Source of the DNA: Alicyclobacillaceae bacterium I2511
Lineage (GTDB): Bacteria > Bacillota > Bacilli > Alicyclobacillales > Alicyclobacillaceae
Reading direction: 5' to 3'
Length of the DNA: 50,810 nt
Assembly: GCA_003584005.1 (NCBI GenBank)
Contig: QXHL01000021.1
Span: 1-50,810, forward strand
The notes beneath the pieces were generated by a model. That model was not told the DNA's origin and made no database searches. It saw only the letters and a list, made by a program, of their open reading frames with translations. Position numbers and translations under genes: made by a program. Positions 7,637-16,432 of the stretch are shown here, piece after piece (position 1 is the first letter of the stretch; every line of letters begins with the position of its first letter).

Positions 7637-7710
7637 GGCGCCATAGCCAAGTGGCAAGGCAGAGGTCTGCAAAACCTTTAACCCCGGTTCGAATCCGGGT
7701 GGCGCCTCCA
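7637..7710 (+). tRNA. tRNA-Cys (GCA)
   Basis: Acceptor GGCGCCA pairs with TGGCGCC. The anticodon loop CTGCAAA has anticodon GCA, the T-arm is CCCGG-TTCGAAT-CCGGG and CCA is encoded at 7708-7710. It is 4 bases after tRNA-Gly, so the two are processed from one transcript. Confidence 0.95.
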
Positions 7711-7716
7711 AAGATG

Positions 7717-7760
7717 TAAAATGCCGCAGAGTTCTAGGACGCTGCGGTTTTGTTTTGTTT
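7717..7760 (+). terminator. Terminator of the tRNA cluster
   Basis: CCGCAG (7724-7729) pairs with CTGCGG (7742-7747), followed by TTTTGTTTTGTTT. This is a standard intrinsic terminator. Confidence 0.85.
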
Positions 7761-7778
7761 CCAGGGCTGAGTCGTAGA

Positions 7779-7810
7779 AGCAGAGGTTTCAAAACATTGA
7801 AACCTCTGCT
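7779..7810. repeat. Perfect 14-bp hairpin
   Basis: AGCAGAGGTTTCAA (7779-7792) and TTGAAACCTCTGCT (7797-7810) are exact reverse complements around AACA. There is no T-tract. It lies between the tRNA cluster terminator and the next plus-strand frame. Its left arm resembles the anticodon arm of the tRNA-Cys just upstream, perhaps by chance. Confidence 0.5.
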
Positions 7811-7943
7811 AAGGATTTGACGACCACGTGAGTGAATAACTGTTTCCGCTAAGGCAGAATGCTCGGAAGCTGACGAAGTTACCTGACCCACTTCTGAAGC
7901 GTATGATATCGCTAAATTCGTAGAATTTGGGAAAAGGAAAAGG

Positions 7944-8426
7944 ATGTCCCTTTGTATAGGTGGTATTACGAGTACCACCGGGAATATCCTCCACACTATG
8001 ATCATCCTATCAGAGTTTGAGCTGGTTGGGGCCCCCTCTCTTCTTGTTTTTTTCATACTCCGGAAATTCTCGCTTGCCTTTTTTGTTAGTAAAATCTTGG
8101 GTTCCTCGGGAGTCGACGGCGGTCCTATCGTGATAGCTCTGGAGAATCAACCCCATGGGTCATGCGCTGAATGCGTTGTGAAGTTTGTCAAAGAATCCAT
8201 CATGAGTTCCCCACTTGCTGATTATTTTAGATTGGTTCTTTTTGTACAAACATACGGATTCCCTGATTCGTATCTAGAAGGGAAAGAATACGGTCGTGTT
8301 ACTGCCATGTATTTTGATCACGGACTCATTGCTGAGGGTATGCGCTTAGCTATTTATTTCGAGCGGACCAGTGTAATTTCGAATGAAATTTTGGACGGTT
8401 TTAATGCCGGTATTGGCTCCAGATGA
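7944..8426 (+). CDS. Hypothetical protein, possibly frameshifted
   Basis: A 160-residue frame that I do not recognise. ATG 7944 has AAAGGAAAAGG directly upstream. The first 50 residues are hydrophobic and low in conviction, while the later part (from about residue 70) reads like a normal soluble protein (SPLADYFRLVLFVQTYGFPDSYLEGKEYGRV is a continuous amphipathic stretch). Near its 3' end a second frame opens at 8405 and runs 27 codons to 8487 with protein-like content. A frameshift around 8400 may therefore have broken a longer gene. Whether it is expressed is unclear. Confidence 0.35.
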   Translation: MSLCIGGITSTTGNILHTMIILSEFELVGAPSLLVFFILRKFSLAFFVSKILGSSGVDGGPIVIALENQPHGSCAECVVKFVKESIMSSPLADYFRLVLFVQTYGFPDSYLEGKEYGRVTAMYFDHGLIAEGMRLAIYFERTSVISNEILDGFNAGIGSR

Positions 8427-8487
8427 AATGGAGCAAACAGAACAAAATGTGCTTTCACTATTTCAAAAAATCCAGGATAACCGTTAA

Positions 8488-9003
8488 TTGGACCAATTTG
8501 GACTGTGTAGGAAATACTGGGTTCAATCTATGGGACAAGTCCTCTTCTACACTAAAGACGATAACGTCAGAAATTATATTCTAGAAATGCTGAAGGATTC
8601 TGCTAATAATGTGCGGAGAACGACAGCTTTTAGTAGCGCTTTGTGGGATTTGTTTGAAAAGCCATTGGATATCTCCGGTGAATTGGCAGGTCAACTGCTC
8701 AGCAATAATTTTGGGGGTTATATATTCGATGCTTTCCTTACTTGGCTGCAGGTGTTTGCGGAACCGAATTACACGTGGGGGCCCGAACGTAGCAACTTGA
8801 ATCGTGCTCTGATTGCCGCTGCACAAGCGGAGGTCCCGGCCATTGCCCACGAATTCGAAGACCGACGCTTGAACGCCAAAATTGAGATGTTAAAAGCGCT
8901 GACCGAGGAGCTGGGCTATAAGGTGGTGCCGAAAGACGCGGATGAAGACGCGACAGAAGCAGCGTTGTACAGGGTGGAGGACAGTGGGCAATTAAAACTG
9001 TAA
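8488..9003 (+). CDS. Hypothetical protein
   Basis: A 171-residue acidic, mostly helical soluble protein of unknown family. It starts with TTG 8488 (a weak AGGA lies 12 bases upstream) or with ATG 8530. The C-terminus (ALTEELGYKVVPKDADEDATEAALYRVEDSGQLKL) is charged. It follows the possibly broken frame 7944-8487 and precedes the Rpn-family gene, so the three may be remnants or parts of one accessory island. No function is assigned. Confidence 0.45.
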   Translation: MDQFGLCRKYWVQSMGQVLFYTKDDNVRNYILEMLKDSANNVRRTTAFSSALWDLFEKPLDISGELAGQLLSNNFGGYIFDAFLTWLQVFAEPNYTWGPERSNLNRALIAAAQAEVPAIAHEFEDRRLNAKIEMLKALTEELGYKVVPKDADEDATEAALYRVEDSGQLKL

Positions 9004-9076
9004 GGATGAAGTTCTTGATCAAGGCGTATTGTGAACAGAAGTAAACCCCCCTATACTAGGATTCAGAGGTGTTCCC

Positions 9077-9883
9077 ATGGCTGGACAGGATACAATAATG
9101 AAAGCTCTCACCCGTTCACTATCCGATGGGGCTTTAGACGTTTTAGGAGTATTTAATGTCGAGTTGGCGGAACCAATGCCTACCGAGTTGCCCGCAAACA
9201 CGCTGCGAATTGATAAAGCGTGGCGAATGCAAGATGGTCGAGTATTCCACCTGGAGTTTCAGAGCTCGCGCGAAACGACCTTGCATCGCTTTTTAGAGTA
9301 TGATGCCCGCTTGGCACGGCAACACTTAACCCAGATACGGACTGTAGTTTTGTATCACGCCGAGACTTCAAACGCTCCCAGCGAACTGGACATTGGCACC
9401 GCGATCTATCGAGTGGAAAATGTATTTTTATCCCAAATGGATGGGGATAGGGCGTTAGACGAAGTTTCACAACACCTAAAAATGAGACAATGGGAACCGA
9501 AAGATCGATTGCGATTAGCTCTAGCATTAAATATGAGGGTACAGGATATGTCTGTAACATTAAATCGAGTCCTTGAACTGGTATCCGTAGTTCCGGATGA
9601 AACCGAAAAGGACCTCGTTGTGAGTGCAATTGCAGCGCTTGGAGACCATTCGTTTAGTGACCAGCAAAGAGCCCATTTGCGAAGGGAGTTGAGAAAAATG
9701 TCGAAGATTGCGGAGGAATTATACCAGGAAGGTCGTCAAGAAGGTCGACAGGAAGGCGAACATATCCGAGCCGTGACCATGGCGCGGAAAATGTTGTTGG
9801 CGGGTGTGCCTGTCCCAAAAGTGGTAGAGTTCACGGACTTGCCGCTGGAGGAAGTCCAGAAACTTAAAGAAGATCTACATTAG
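9077..9883 (+). CDS. Rpn-family recombination-promoting nuclease / putative transposase
   Basis: A 268-residue protein with the marks of the Rpn (YhgA-like) PD-(D/E)XK family. An N-terminal nuclease-like core contains HLEFQSS (the E-x-Q catalytic-type strand) and LEYDARLARQH. A helical middle follows, then a repeated QEGRQEGRQEG linker and a C-terminal helix-turn-helix-like tail (ARKMLLAGVPVPKVVEFTDLPLEEVQKLK) common in these proteins. Family members cut DNA and stimulate RecA-independent recombination. The ATG at 9077 is preceded by AGAGGT. A strong terminator follows. The upstream frames (7944-9003) may belong to the same accessory segment. Confidence 0.8.
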   Translation: MAGQDTIMKALTRSLSDGALDVLGVFNVELAEPMPTELPANTLRIDKAWRMQDGRVFHLEFQSSRETTLHRFLEYDARLARQHLTQIRTVVLYHAETSNAPSELDIGTAIYRVENVFLSQMDGDRALDEVSQHLKMRQWEPKDRLRLALALNMRVQDMSVTLNRVLELVSVVPDETEKDLVVSAIAALGDHSFSDQQRAHLRRELRKMSKIAEELYQEGRQEGRQEGEHIRAVTMARKMLLAGVPVPKVVEFTDLPLEEVQKLKEDLH

Positions 9884-9901
9884 TCTATCCAACAAGACAA
9901 A

Positions 9902-9935
9902 GTCAGGTCCTGCATGGACCTGGCTTTTTTTTTTT
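9902..9935 (+). terminator. Strong intrinsic terminator after the Rpn gene
   Basis: GTCAGGTCC (9902-9910) pairs with GGACCTGGC (9916-9924), loop TGCAT, followed by 11 T. The 320 bases from here to 10257 carry no gene. TATATT near 10182 could be a -10 box for the CoA-transferase, but no convincing -35 was seen. Confidence 0.92.
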
Positions 9936-10257
9936 GATCTATATTCGGTACAACCTTGCTAGAACTTTCTCATTGCATATGCCCCCTCCTAAAGTACAAA
10001 GGGATGTAGATCACTAGTCCTTCTACGCTGAATTCGGTTCTAATTTGCCACGATAGTGTGTTTAAATCAGAATATTTAGGTAAACAAGTCGAATGACAAT
10101 CGGCTTATTTATCTGACAGTAACCGCGTTCATGACCCTCAGACACGTTCTATCCGCCATACCCCAATAGGTAAATTAAGCGTGCTATATTGTAAGCGCAA
10201 TCAATCAGGCGTTCTTCTCAGGTGTTTCACACTTTAAATTGATGGAGATGACGAGAA

Positions 10258-11778
10258 ATGTACGAGGACCGTATTCGACATGCTGGGTTACGCGGACGAG
10301 TGGTGACGGCTGAGGAAGCGCAGGCTTGGATTCAAAATGGCATGACAGTGGGAGTGAGTGGCTTCACTCGTGCCGGAGATGTGAAGGCTGTGCCAAAGGC
10401 ACTGGCAGCACAGGTAAAAAAAACAGGAGAGGTCCGCAAAATTAATTTATACTCTGGAGCGTCCTTAGGCGAATCGGATCCAATTCTGAGTGAGTCGGGT
10501 GTAATAAATTCACGGTTACCTTTTATTGCTGATGCTGTGACACGAAAGGCCATCAATCGCGGGGATATTCGCTATATGGATCAACACTTAAGCCATACGG
10601 TTGAAATTTTGCGCACAGGTGTATTGGGTCACATGGATTTGGCGATTATTGAAGCCACCGCCATCACTGAAAACGGGGGGATTATTCCCACGACTGCGGT
10701 GGGCAATTCACCGGTATTTGTGGAGAAGGCTGATAAAATAATTATAGAAGTCAATTTGGCCATGCCTTTGAACTTTGAGGGACTGCATGACATTTACATT
10801 CCTCAAGATAGACCTTCTCGGCAACCTATACCGATTATGAACGTATCTGATCGCATTGGAGTACCTTATATCACCTGCGATCCGGATAAAATTCTTGGCA
10901 TTGTGATATCCAATGAATCGGACTCTCCTTCTGATTTACCTCCCGCAGATGCGGAAACAGAGCGAATGGCGGGGCACATTTTGGAATTGCTCAGTCATGA
11001 GGTTCGCCGTGGACGACTGCCAGCTACACTTGGACCTTTGCAAAGCGGTGTGGGGCAGGTAGCAAATGCGGTGCTCAGCGGCCTGCGCAATGGACCCTTT
11101 GAAGGGCTTACGGTGTACACCGAAGTGGCCCAGGATGCGGTGTTTGAACTGATGGATGCGGGAAAGGTTGCTTTTGCATCGGCCAATTCCCTGACACTTT
11201 CACAAAGCATGCAAGAACGAGTTTTAACGCAATTGGATGCATACCGAGACAAAATGGTTCTGCGGCCGCAGGAGCTTACAAACCATCCTGAAGTGATACG
11301 TCGGCTGGGCGTCATTGCAATTAATACAGCTTTGGAAGTAGACGTATATGGGAATGTAAACTCCACTCATGTGGGGGGGACGCACATGATGAACGGAATT
11401 GGCGGCTCAGGAGATTTTGCCCGCAATGCGGCATTAACCATTTTCGTCACCAAGTCTTTAGCTAAAGACGGGAAAATCTCCAGTATTATTCCGTTTACTC
11501 CTCATGTGGATCACACTGAACATGATGTCGACATCATTGTCACAGAACAAGGAATTGCAGATCTGCGCGGGTTAACACCGAGAGAACGTAGCAAGGAAAT
11601 TTTGGCACACGTTGTCCATCCCATGTATCGAGAGGCATTGGCAGATTACGTACAACGCGCCACGGCCAGAGGGGGGCAGACCCCGCATCTGTTGTCTGAG
11701 GCTTTATCATGGCATACGCGTTTTGAACAAACGGGAGATATGCGTCTAGCCGAACTTGTTGGAACCGTTAATAAATAA
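10258..11778 (+). CDS. Acetyl-CoA hydrolase/CoA-transferase, succinyl-CoA:acetate type
   Basis: A 506-residue class I CoA-transferase resembling AarC/Cat1 enzymes, which move CoA between succinyl-CoA and acetate or related short acids. The N-terminal domain carries GVSGFTRAGDVKAVPKAL. The middle has the segment YTEVAQD, expected to hold the catalytic glutamate that forms the glutamyl-CoA thioester (about E285). The C-terminal domain has VNSTHVGGTHMMNGIGGSGDFARNA and VTEQGIADLRGL. ATG 10258 follows GGAG. The neighbours (a LytTR regulator and an acetate transporter) point to acetate or propionate handling. Confidence 0.9.
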   Translation: MYEDRIRHAGLRGRVVTAEEAQAWIQNGMTVGVSGFTRAGDVKAVPKALAAQVKKTGEVRKINLYSGASLGESDPILSESGVINSRLPFIADAVTRKAINRGDIRYMDQHLSHTVEILRTGVLGHMDLAIIEATAITENGGIIPTTAVGNSPVFVEKADKIIIEVNLAMPLNFEGLHDIYIPQDRPSRQPIPIMNVSDRIGVPYITCDPDKILGIVISNESDSPSDLPPADAETERMAGHILELLSHEVRRGRLPATLGPLQSGVGQVANAVLSGLRNGPFEGLTVYTEVAQDAVFELMDAGKVAFASANSLTLSQSMQERVLTQLDAYRDKMVLRPQELTNHPEVIRRLGVIAINTALEVDVYGNVNSTHVGGTHMMNGIGGSGDFARNAALTIFVTKSLAKDGKISSIIPFTPHVDHTEHDVDIIVTEQGIADLRGLTPRERSKEILAHVVHPMYREALADYVQRATARGGQTPHLLSEALSWHTRFEQTGDMRLAELVGTVNK

Positions 11779-11833
11779 GGAATTGTTGTACCTACCGTTG
11801 ACCTTACGGTAATTTCCCACTTCATGGGGAAGT

Positions 11834-11868
11834 GTTCTTGGTTCACAATCGAATGGTGAGCCAAGAAC
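11834..11868 (+). terminator. Hairpin after the CoA-transferase
   Basis: GTTCTTGGTTCAC (11834-11846) pairs with GTGAGCCAAGAAC (11856-11868) with one G-U. There is no T-tract. It probably ends or attenuates transcription from the CoA-transferase gene. Confidence 0.5.
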
Positions 11869-11930
11869 ACAATTGTGGGGGCGTGCTGGAATAGTCATTT
11901 TAAACCTAAGTAAAAATAAGGAGTACACCA

Positions 11931-12443
11931 TTGAATGGAGGGAAGGGCATGTATTGGGATAAATGGATTGGCTATTTTTCCGGTGTCAGCCAGCCTGAGA
12001 CTCATCATATGGGAATTGGAGCGTTTTTATTAAATCCCGCAGGTGAGGTTGTCTGGCAGGCCCATCAAACCACAGGAAAAGGAACAAAGGAATTGGCGAA
12101 TTATCTGGCACTGCTTATGGTTGTCTCTGAGGCAGCAACACACCACCAGGCACGACGGTTGACTCTGCTAGGGGATTTTGGACCCGTGATTGCACAGGTG
12201 AACGGGGAACAAGTACTCGAAAACCAGAGTGAAATTGAAGTTGCTAAACAGGTATGGACAATTATGCATAATTTCGACATTTGTAGTGTGAAGCGTGTAA
12301 GTTTGAATGAAAACCGGGATGCTATCGAACTTGCAAAATCCTCATTTGCAAAGGTAAATTCAGAATTTGAACTGCAAAAGTCGGCGGTACAAGCATTGCA
12401 AGAGGTAAATTTTGCGGGTTCCTTGCAATTGAACTCAAAATGA
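11931..12443 (+). CDS. RNase H-like fold protein, probably lacking one catalytic Asp
   Basis: A 170-residue protein that follows the RNase HI layout. It has a first strand WIGYFSGVSQ.. MGIGAFLLNPAGEVVWQ, the helix KELANYLALLMVVSEAA (position of the catalytic Glu), LTLLGDFGPVIAQVNGE (the catalytic Asp of the G-D-S/F motif) and NENRDAIELAKSS (the fourth acidic position). The first Asp, normally in YTDG, is replaced by Ser in YFSG. Nuclease activity is therefore doubtful. Two starts are plausible: TTG 11931 with AAGGAG 7 bases before, or ATG 11949 with GGAGGGAAGG. Its role beside acetate genes is unknown. Confidence 0.7.
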   Translation: MNGGKGMYWDKWIGYFSGVSQPETHHMGIGAFLLNPAGEVVWQAHQTTGKGTKELANYLALLMVVSEAATHHQARRLTLLGDFGPVIAQVNGEQVLENQSEIEVAKQVWTIMHNFDICSVKRVSLNENRDAIELAKSSFAKVNSEFELQKSAVQALQEVNFAGSLQLNSK

Positions 12444-12506
12444 GTTGCAATTCCGTGTGCAATGTAAACGAATTCAAAGAAGTACTGGGGAGATGGGGAG
12501 TTCCAA

Positions 12507-13181
12507 ATGCGTGCTGGAATCCTGCTTGAATTGGTGGAAATATTAAACGATTGGCTTCCGCCAGAGGCTTCCATTGCTATCGCAGACATGGACGTATATA
12601 CGCTGTATCGCCAGCGCGGTTATGGACTTCCAATTCACCCAGGAATGAGTATTCCAAAAGACAGTATTGCAAAACAGGTTCTTGATAAGCAGGCGGACAT
12701 CTCTTCTTATGTCGATGCCTCAATCTTTGGCCAGGCCTATTATGGCATGGGGTATTTCATACAGCTTGAAGAGAGACCCAATGTAATTGAAGTCATTTTA
12801 CCACCGAATTTTTCCTCATTGGCTTTATCAACAAAGAAAAAAGATAATTTTCCGTCGTTTCTAGTGGGATTCAAAGATGAAGTATGGCAACCTTTACCTG
12901 TCGGGGAAATTGCCTACATTGAGAGTTATTTAAAAAAAACGTGGGTTTACACAAACTTTGGGGCTTATACAGTGGCTCGGCAGATTTATCAATTGGAAAG
13001 TATGCTTCCTACAAATTTTATACGTATCCATCGTTCTATTTTGGTGAATTTGCATTTTGTTCATTCCATCACGCGAAGCGCACATGGACGCTATGCAATT
13101 AAATTAAAGTTACTGACTGAAAAGGTCTTACCAGTAGGTCAAACTTTTGCACAACATATCCGTGAAGTACTCCAGTTCTAA
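12507..13181 (+). CDS. LytTR-family transcriptional regulator, probably of acetate genes
   Basis: A 224-residue protein. The C-terminal 100 residues form a LytTR DNA-binding domain, as shown by EIAYIESYLKKTWVYTNFGAY, ARQIYQLESMLP and the hallmark NFIRIHRSILVNLHFV. The N-terminal about 115 residues (with IPKDSIAKQVLDKQADISSYVDASIFGQAYYG) are PAS/GAF-like in length but not recognised, and probably sense a small ligand; there is no receiver domain. It stands between the RNase H-like gene and the acetate transporter gene, 33 bases before the latter, so control of acetate uptake and activation is a reasonable inference. ATG 12507 has GGGGAG upstream. Confidence 0.85.
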   Translation: MRAGILLELVEILNDWLPPEASIAIADMDVYTLYRQRGYGLPIHPGMSIPKDSIAKQVLDKQADISSYVDASIFGQAYYGMGYFIQLEERPNVIEVILPPNFSSLALSTKKKDNFPSFLVGFKDEVWQPLPVGEIAYIESYLKKTWVYTNFGAYTVARQIYQLESMLPTNFIRIHRSILVNLHFVHSITRSAHGRYAIKLKLLTEKVLPVGQTFAQHIREVLQF

Positions 13182-13220
13182 AGGGATATCAATAAGACTC
13201 GATGGTGGAGGTCTATGTAT

Positions 13221-13856
13221 ATGGAGAATGAAGTGAAAATTATAGGTGTAAATGTTTCAGACCCTGGTCCTCTTGGGTTGGCTGGTTTCGCGCTTACAAC
13301 TTTTGTTTTGAGTACAGTAAATGCGGGCTTATTTCCTGGAACCGTTTTAGGAACATTTCTTCCCTTGGCATTGTTTTATGGAGGACTTGCCCAGCTTTTA
13401 GCAGGAATGTGGGAATTTCGAACCGGGAACACCTTTGGTGCAACGGCGTTCACATCTTATGGGGCATTTTGGATGTCCTTAGGGACTCTTGTATATTTGG
13501 AGTTGAATGGTACTTTGAAATTTGGTCCAGATGCCAATATTGCCTTGGGGTTGTTCTTGATTGCATGGACCATTTTTACTTTTTATATGTGGATAGGGTC
13601 TTTTGGCACAAACAAGGCATTGATTAGCGTTTTCACATTACTTTTGTTGACCTTTATCTTTTTGGATTTTGGTGCTTTTGGTTCCGCAAACATGACAAAA
13701 ATCGGTGGTTGGCTGGGTATCCTGACGGGAATTGCTGCTTGGTATGCTTCTGCTGCAGGCGTCATTAATAGCACGTTTGGGAAAACAGTTTTGTCTGTGG
13801 GGACCCATCGCAGGTTAGAGGGTGTGGAAAACCGTCTACGCACGAGTAAGGGATAA
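13221..13856 (+). CDS. Acetate uptake transporter, GPR1/FUN34/YaaH (SatP) family
   Basis: A 211-residue membrane protein with six hydrophobic segments. It carries the family signature DPGPLGLAGFALTTF near the N-terminus (usually NPAPLGL) and GGLAQLLAGMWEFRTGNTFGATAFTSYGAFW, the conserved pore region. These proteins take up acetate or succinate with protons. ATG 13221 is 9 bases after GGAGG (13207-13211); ATG 13215 is too close. With the CoA-transferase and LytTR regulator it forms an acetate-use module. The first position of the signature is D rather than N. Confidence 0.92.
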   Translation: MENEVKIIGVNVSDPGPLGLAGFALTTFVLSTVNAGLFPGTVLGTFLPLALFYGGLAQLLAGMWEFRTGNTFGATAFTSYGAFWMSLGTLVYLELNGTLKFGPDANIALGLFLIAWTIFTFYMWIGSFGTNKALISVFTLLLLTFIFLDFGAFGSANMTKIGGWLGILTGIAAWYASAAGVINSTFGKTVLSVGTHRRLEGVENRLRTSKG

Positions 13857-13936
13857 CTGAAAGAGTGCAATTCTTTTCAGCATCAAAAATTCTGAATACA
13901 GGGAATCTACTTTGGTCTTAAGAAGGAGGGAGCATT

Positions 13937-14140
13937 TTGAGCACACTGATAAAATCGCCAAGTTCAGAGTCCGTATTTTCTATTGAAACAGGAATTAGAC
14001 AATGGACCTGTTATGCTGAAGAGGTAGAAAAATATCGACGTGTTTTGGCACAAGGAGGGTATGCAACCAAAGTTATTTATCAATGGGAAGACCCACGTGG
14101 GAAATGGGCTAAAATTGCCGCTGTTTGGCCCATTATGTGA
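13937..14140 (+). CDS. Small soluble protein of unknown function
   Basis: A 67-residue frame starting with TTG 13937 behind an excellent ribosome site (AGAAGGAGGG, 13921-13930), which argues that it is real. It is tryptophan-rich at the C-terminal half (YQWEDPRGKWAKIAAVWPIM) and has no signal or membrane segment. The family is not recognised. A 20-bp hairpin directly after the stop codon closes the acetate-related gene set, so it may be cotranscribed with the transporter. Confidence 0.7.
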   Translation: MSTLIKSPSSESVFSIETGIRQWTCYAEEVEKYRRVLAQGGYATKVIYQWEDPRGKWAKIAAVWPIM

Positions 14141-14141
14141 G

Positions 14142-14187
14142 ACAAATTTGGCCCTCCATTCATTTAAGAATGGGGGGCCAAATTTGT
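14142..14187 (+). terminator. Strong 20-bp hairpin terminator
   Basis: ACAAATTTGGCCCTCCATTC (14142-14161) pairs with 14168-14187 with one G-U; the loop is 6 bases. It begins at the stop codon of the 67-residue protein. The tail is TCTGTG, so release may need help. The 14188-14471 stretch has no gene I support. Confidence 0.65.
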
Positions 14188-14471
14188 TCTGTGATTGCAC
14201 AGTTGAAGGCCGCAGGAATTGAGGTGTCCTTGTTTCCTGCTATTCAGCGAATGCCAACACTAAAGGACGCAAACCAGCTCAGAACTGCCAGTAACAAGAT
14301 GATTACCGTCACGAGGTGGCGGAGCTTGAAACGCTGAGCGGGCTTTGGGTGGAAGTCTCTGTTTTGATGTGAGACTCTTTTGTTTGGCTTGTTGCGTTTA
14401 TGCTGTACTCTCATATGTTCATTGTAATACAATCACGACGAATCGAACATGGGGGGGAATGTTTGCCCCAT

Positions 14472-15056
14472 TCAGTTGTTCTGGGAATGGGTGTAGCCAT
14501 CAATAACTACATCTATTTTGCCAGTTGTCGGATGAATGACCAACCCGTGCACGGGAATCTCATGCGGCAGCAAGGGGTGGGACTTGATGATGCCAACACT
14601 TTGAGCAACGCTTGTTTCAACAGTTTCAAAACCTTCCAACCACAATTTCAAGTCAATTCCTGCCCCGGCTAGCGTAGAGAACACATCAGGGTGTACACCC
14701 CGTTGGAGCATCTTCTCCACCATGTGTTCAGGGTTAACTGTCGACATGCCGCAGTCGTGGTGTCCTACCACGTAGACTTCATTAGCGGAAAGTTCATACA
14801 CAGCCACAAGGATACTTCGCATGACACTACCAAATGGATGTGAGAGGACGGCACCCGCATTTTTGATGATTTTTGCATCTCCATTGCGGAGATTCATCGC
14901 CCGCGGAAGTAACTCCAGTAGCCGGGTATCCATGCAAGATAGAATGACCATGCCCTTTTTGGGGAACTTGGATGTTTCATAAGGTTCATAACTCTTTTTT
15001 TCGACGAAGGATTCATTGTAGGTCAAAATATCATACAGTAAGGCCAACTGGTTCAC
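14472..15056 (-). CDS. Beta-class carbonic anhydrase
   Basis: A 194-residue protein with the zinc ligands in the usual order: C41 in SCMDTR (with D43 and R45), then H99 and C102 in GHHDCGM. It converts CO2 and water to bicarbonate, which supplies carboxylases and pH balance in the cytoplasm. The reading frame begins with GTG 15054-15056, but AAGGGAG overlaps that codon. TTG three codons later is better spaced from the ribosome site, so the true start may be about 15047. It is divergent from the MFS transporter gene. Confidence 0.93.
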   Translation of the reverse strand: MNQLALLYDILTYNESFVEKKSYEPYETSKFPKKGMVILSCMDTRLLELLPRAMNLRNGDAKIIKNAGAVLSHPFGSVMRSILVAVYELSANEVYVVGHHDCGMSTVNPEHMVEKMLQRGVHPDVFSTLAGAGIDLKLWLEGFETVETSVAQSVGIIKSHPLLPHEIPVHGLVIHPTTGKIDVVIDGYTHSQNN

Positions 15057-15181
15057 TCCCTTGTAGTCCTTGCTTCACACGAGTTTTTTTCTTAATCATG
15101 GTATCATATTTATGGAAGTAGACCATGATCGGTTCCAATAACTGTAAAAAACGTACCACAACCGGTCGCAAGGGAGCCCAC

Positions 15182-16432
15182 ATGAATTTTACTTATCGAC
15201 ACATGCGCACGGGTTGGCAGTCTTATCCACGAGAGTCCTATATGTTTGTCACAGCCAGCCTCGTCAATTCTGTAGGCAGTTCTTTGATGTGGCCACTGAT
15301 TACTATTTATGTACACAACGTGCTGGGCCGATCTTACGGTGAGGCCGGATTCGTACTATTTTGCCAATCCTTTGCGGCTATTTTGGGTCAGTTCATTGGT
15401 GGGTCCTTGTTTCATAAATTGGGGCCCAAGCGGTTAATTGTGGGTTCTCTGTTGTTGACAGGGGGAGCGCAAATCAGTCTGGTTTTTGCAAAGGCGTGGG
15501 TGCCCTATATTATTGCCATGAGCATGGTTGGATTTCTTAACTCTGTGACGATGCCAGCCATCAGCGCCTTTATTGGCTTTCGTTGGCCTAAATATCGTTA
15601 CCGTCTGTTTAACCTGGTGTATGTGAGTAACAATGCGGGTGTCGCGCTGGGCACCACCCTTGCCGGTGTTTTGGCTGCAGTATCGTTTAACTTAACTTTT
15701 TGGTTCAACGGGCTGTCTACACTGCTGTTTGGGTCATTTTTCTACTTGTTTTTGCGGAAGACTGCTATGGAGGACATATCGGAGCTTCCTACAGGGAGTG
15801 TCGGTAGTCCTCGTTCGGAGGGTTCCGTAAGATTATTGGTCAACTATCGCAACTACCTGTTTATGGGGCTCGGGTCCCTGTTGATTACTTTGTCCACCTC
15901 AGCGTGGATTTCGGGTGTGGCCCCATTTCTCAATCAGCAGGGTCTGCCTCTTACAAGCTATAGTTTTTTGTGGACGGTCAATGGCGTCGTCATCCTGGTG
16001 GGACAGCCTCTTACCACCTTGCTCAATCGTTTCGTGACCCAATCCCTGTATGCTAGGCTCGTAGCCAGTGGGTCCTTTTACGCAGTCGGATTTGCTTTAA
16101 TGTTATTTTGGCATGGGAGTTATATTGATTTCGTCGTAGGGATGGTGATTACCACCTTTGGCGAGATGATGATTGCTCCCACCACACCAGCACTCATCAC
16201 ACAGACAACGGGTCGTGATGCCCCGTTTTATCTAGGAGCTGTAGGGGGGCTTGGAAGTGCCGGACGTTTGCTGGGCCCGTTGGTATTTGGTAACTTGTTT
16301 GACGGGTTTGGGTTGGAACCCATTTTGTGGATTACATCAGCCAGCACTTGCGGCGCGGTCGTCTTCTTTTTCTTTCATCGGCAGGTTCGTCCCCAGCGCT
16401 ATGTAAGAGGTTCCGCATCTTGTCAGTCTTAG
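15182..16432 (+). CDS. MFS transporter (12 transmembrane segments)
   Basis: A 416-residue major facilitator protein. The loop 2-3 motif appears as GGSLFHKLGPKRLIVG, and GPLVFGNLFDGFG lies near segment 11. Twelve hydrophobic segments fall in two halves around a central cytoplasmic loop (about residues 190-215). The pattern is of drug or small-molecule efflux carriers, but the substrate is unknown. ATG 15182 has AAGGGAG 5 bases upstream and is preferred over the frame start at 15125. It is divergent from the carbonic anhydrase gene with 125 bases between. Confidence 0.88.
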   Translation: MNFTYRHMRTGWQSYPRESYMFVTASLVNSVGSSLMWPLITIYVHNVLGRSYGEAGFVLFCQSFAAILGQFIGGSLFHKLGPKRLIVGSLLLTGGAQISLVFAKAWVPYIIAMSMVGFLNSVTMPAISAFIGFRWPKYRYRLFNLVYVSNNAGVALGTTLAGVLAAVSFNLTFWFNGLSTLLFGSFFYLFLRKTAMEDISELPTGSVGSPRSEGSVRLLVNYRNYLFMGLGSLLITLSTSAWISGVAPFLNQQGLPLTSYSFLWTVNGVVILVGQPLTTLLNRFVTQSLYARLVASGSFYAVGFALMLFWHGSYIDFVVGMVITTFGEMMIAPTTPALITQTTGRDAPFYLGAVGGLGSAGRLLGPLVFGNLFDGFGLEPILWITSASTCGAVVFFFFHRQVRPQRYVRGSASCQS

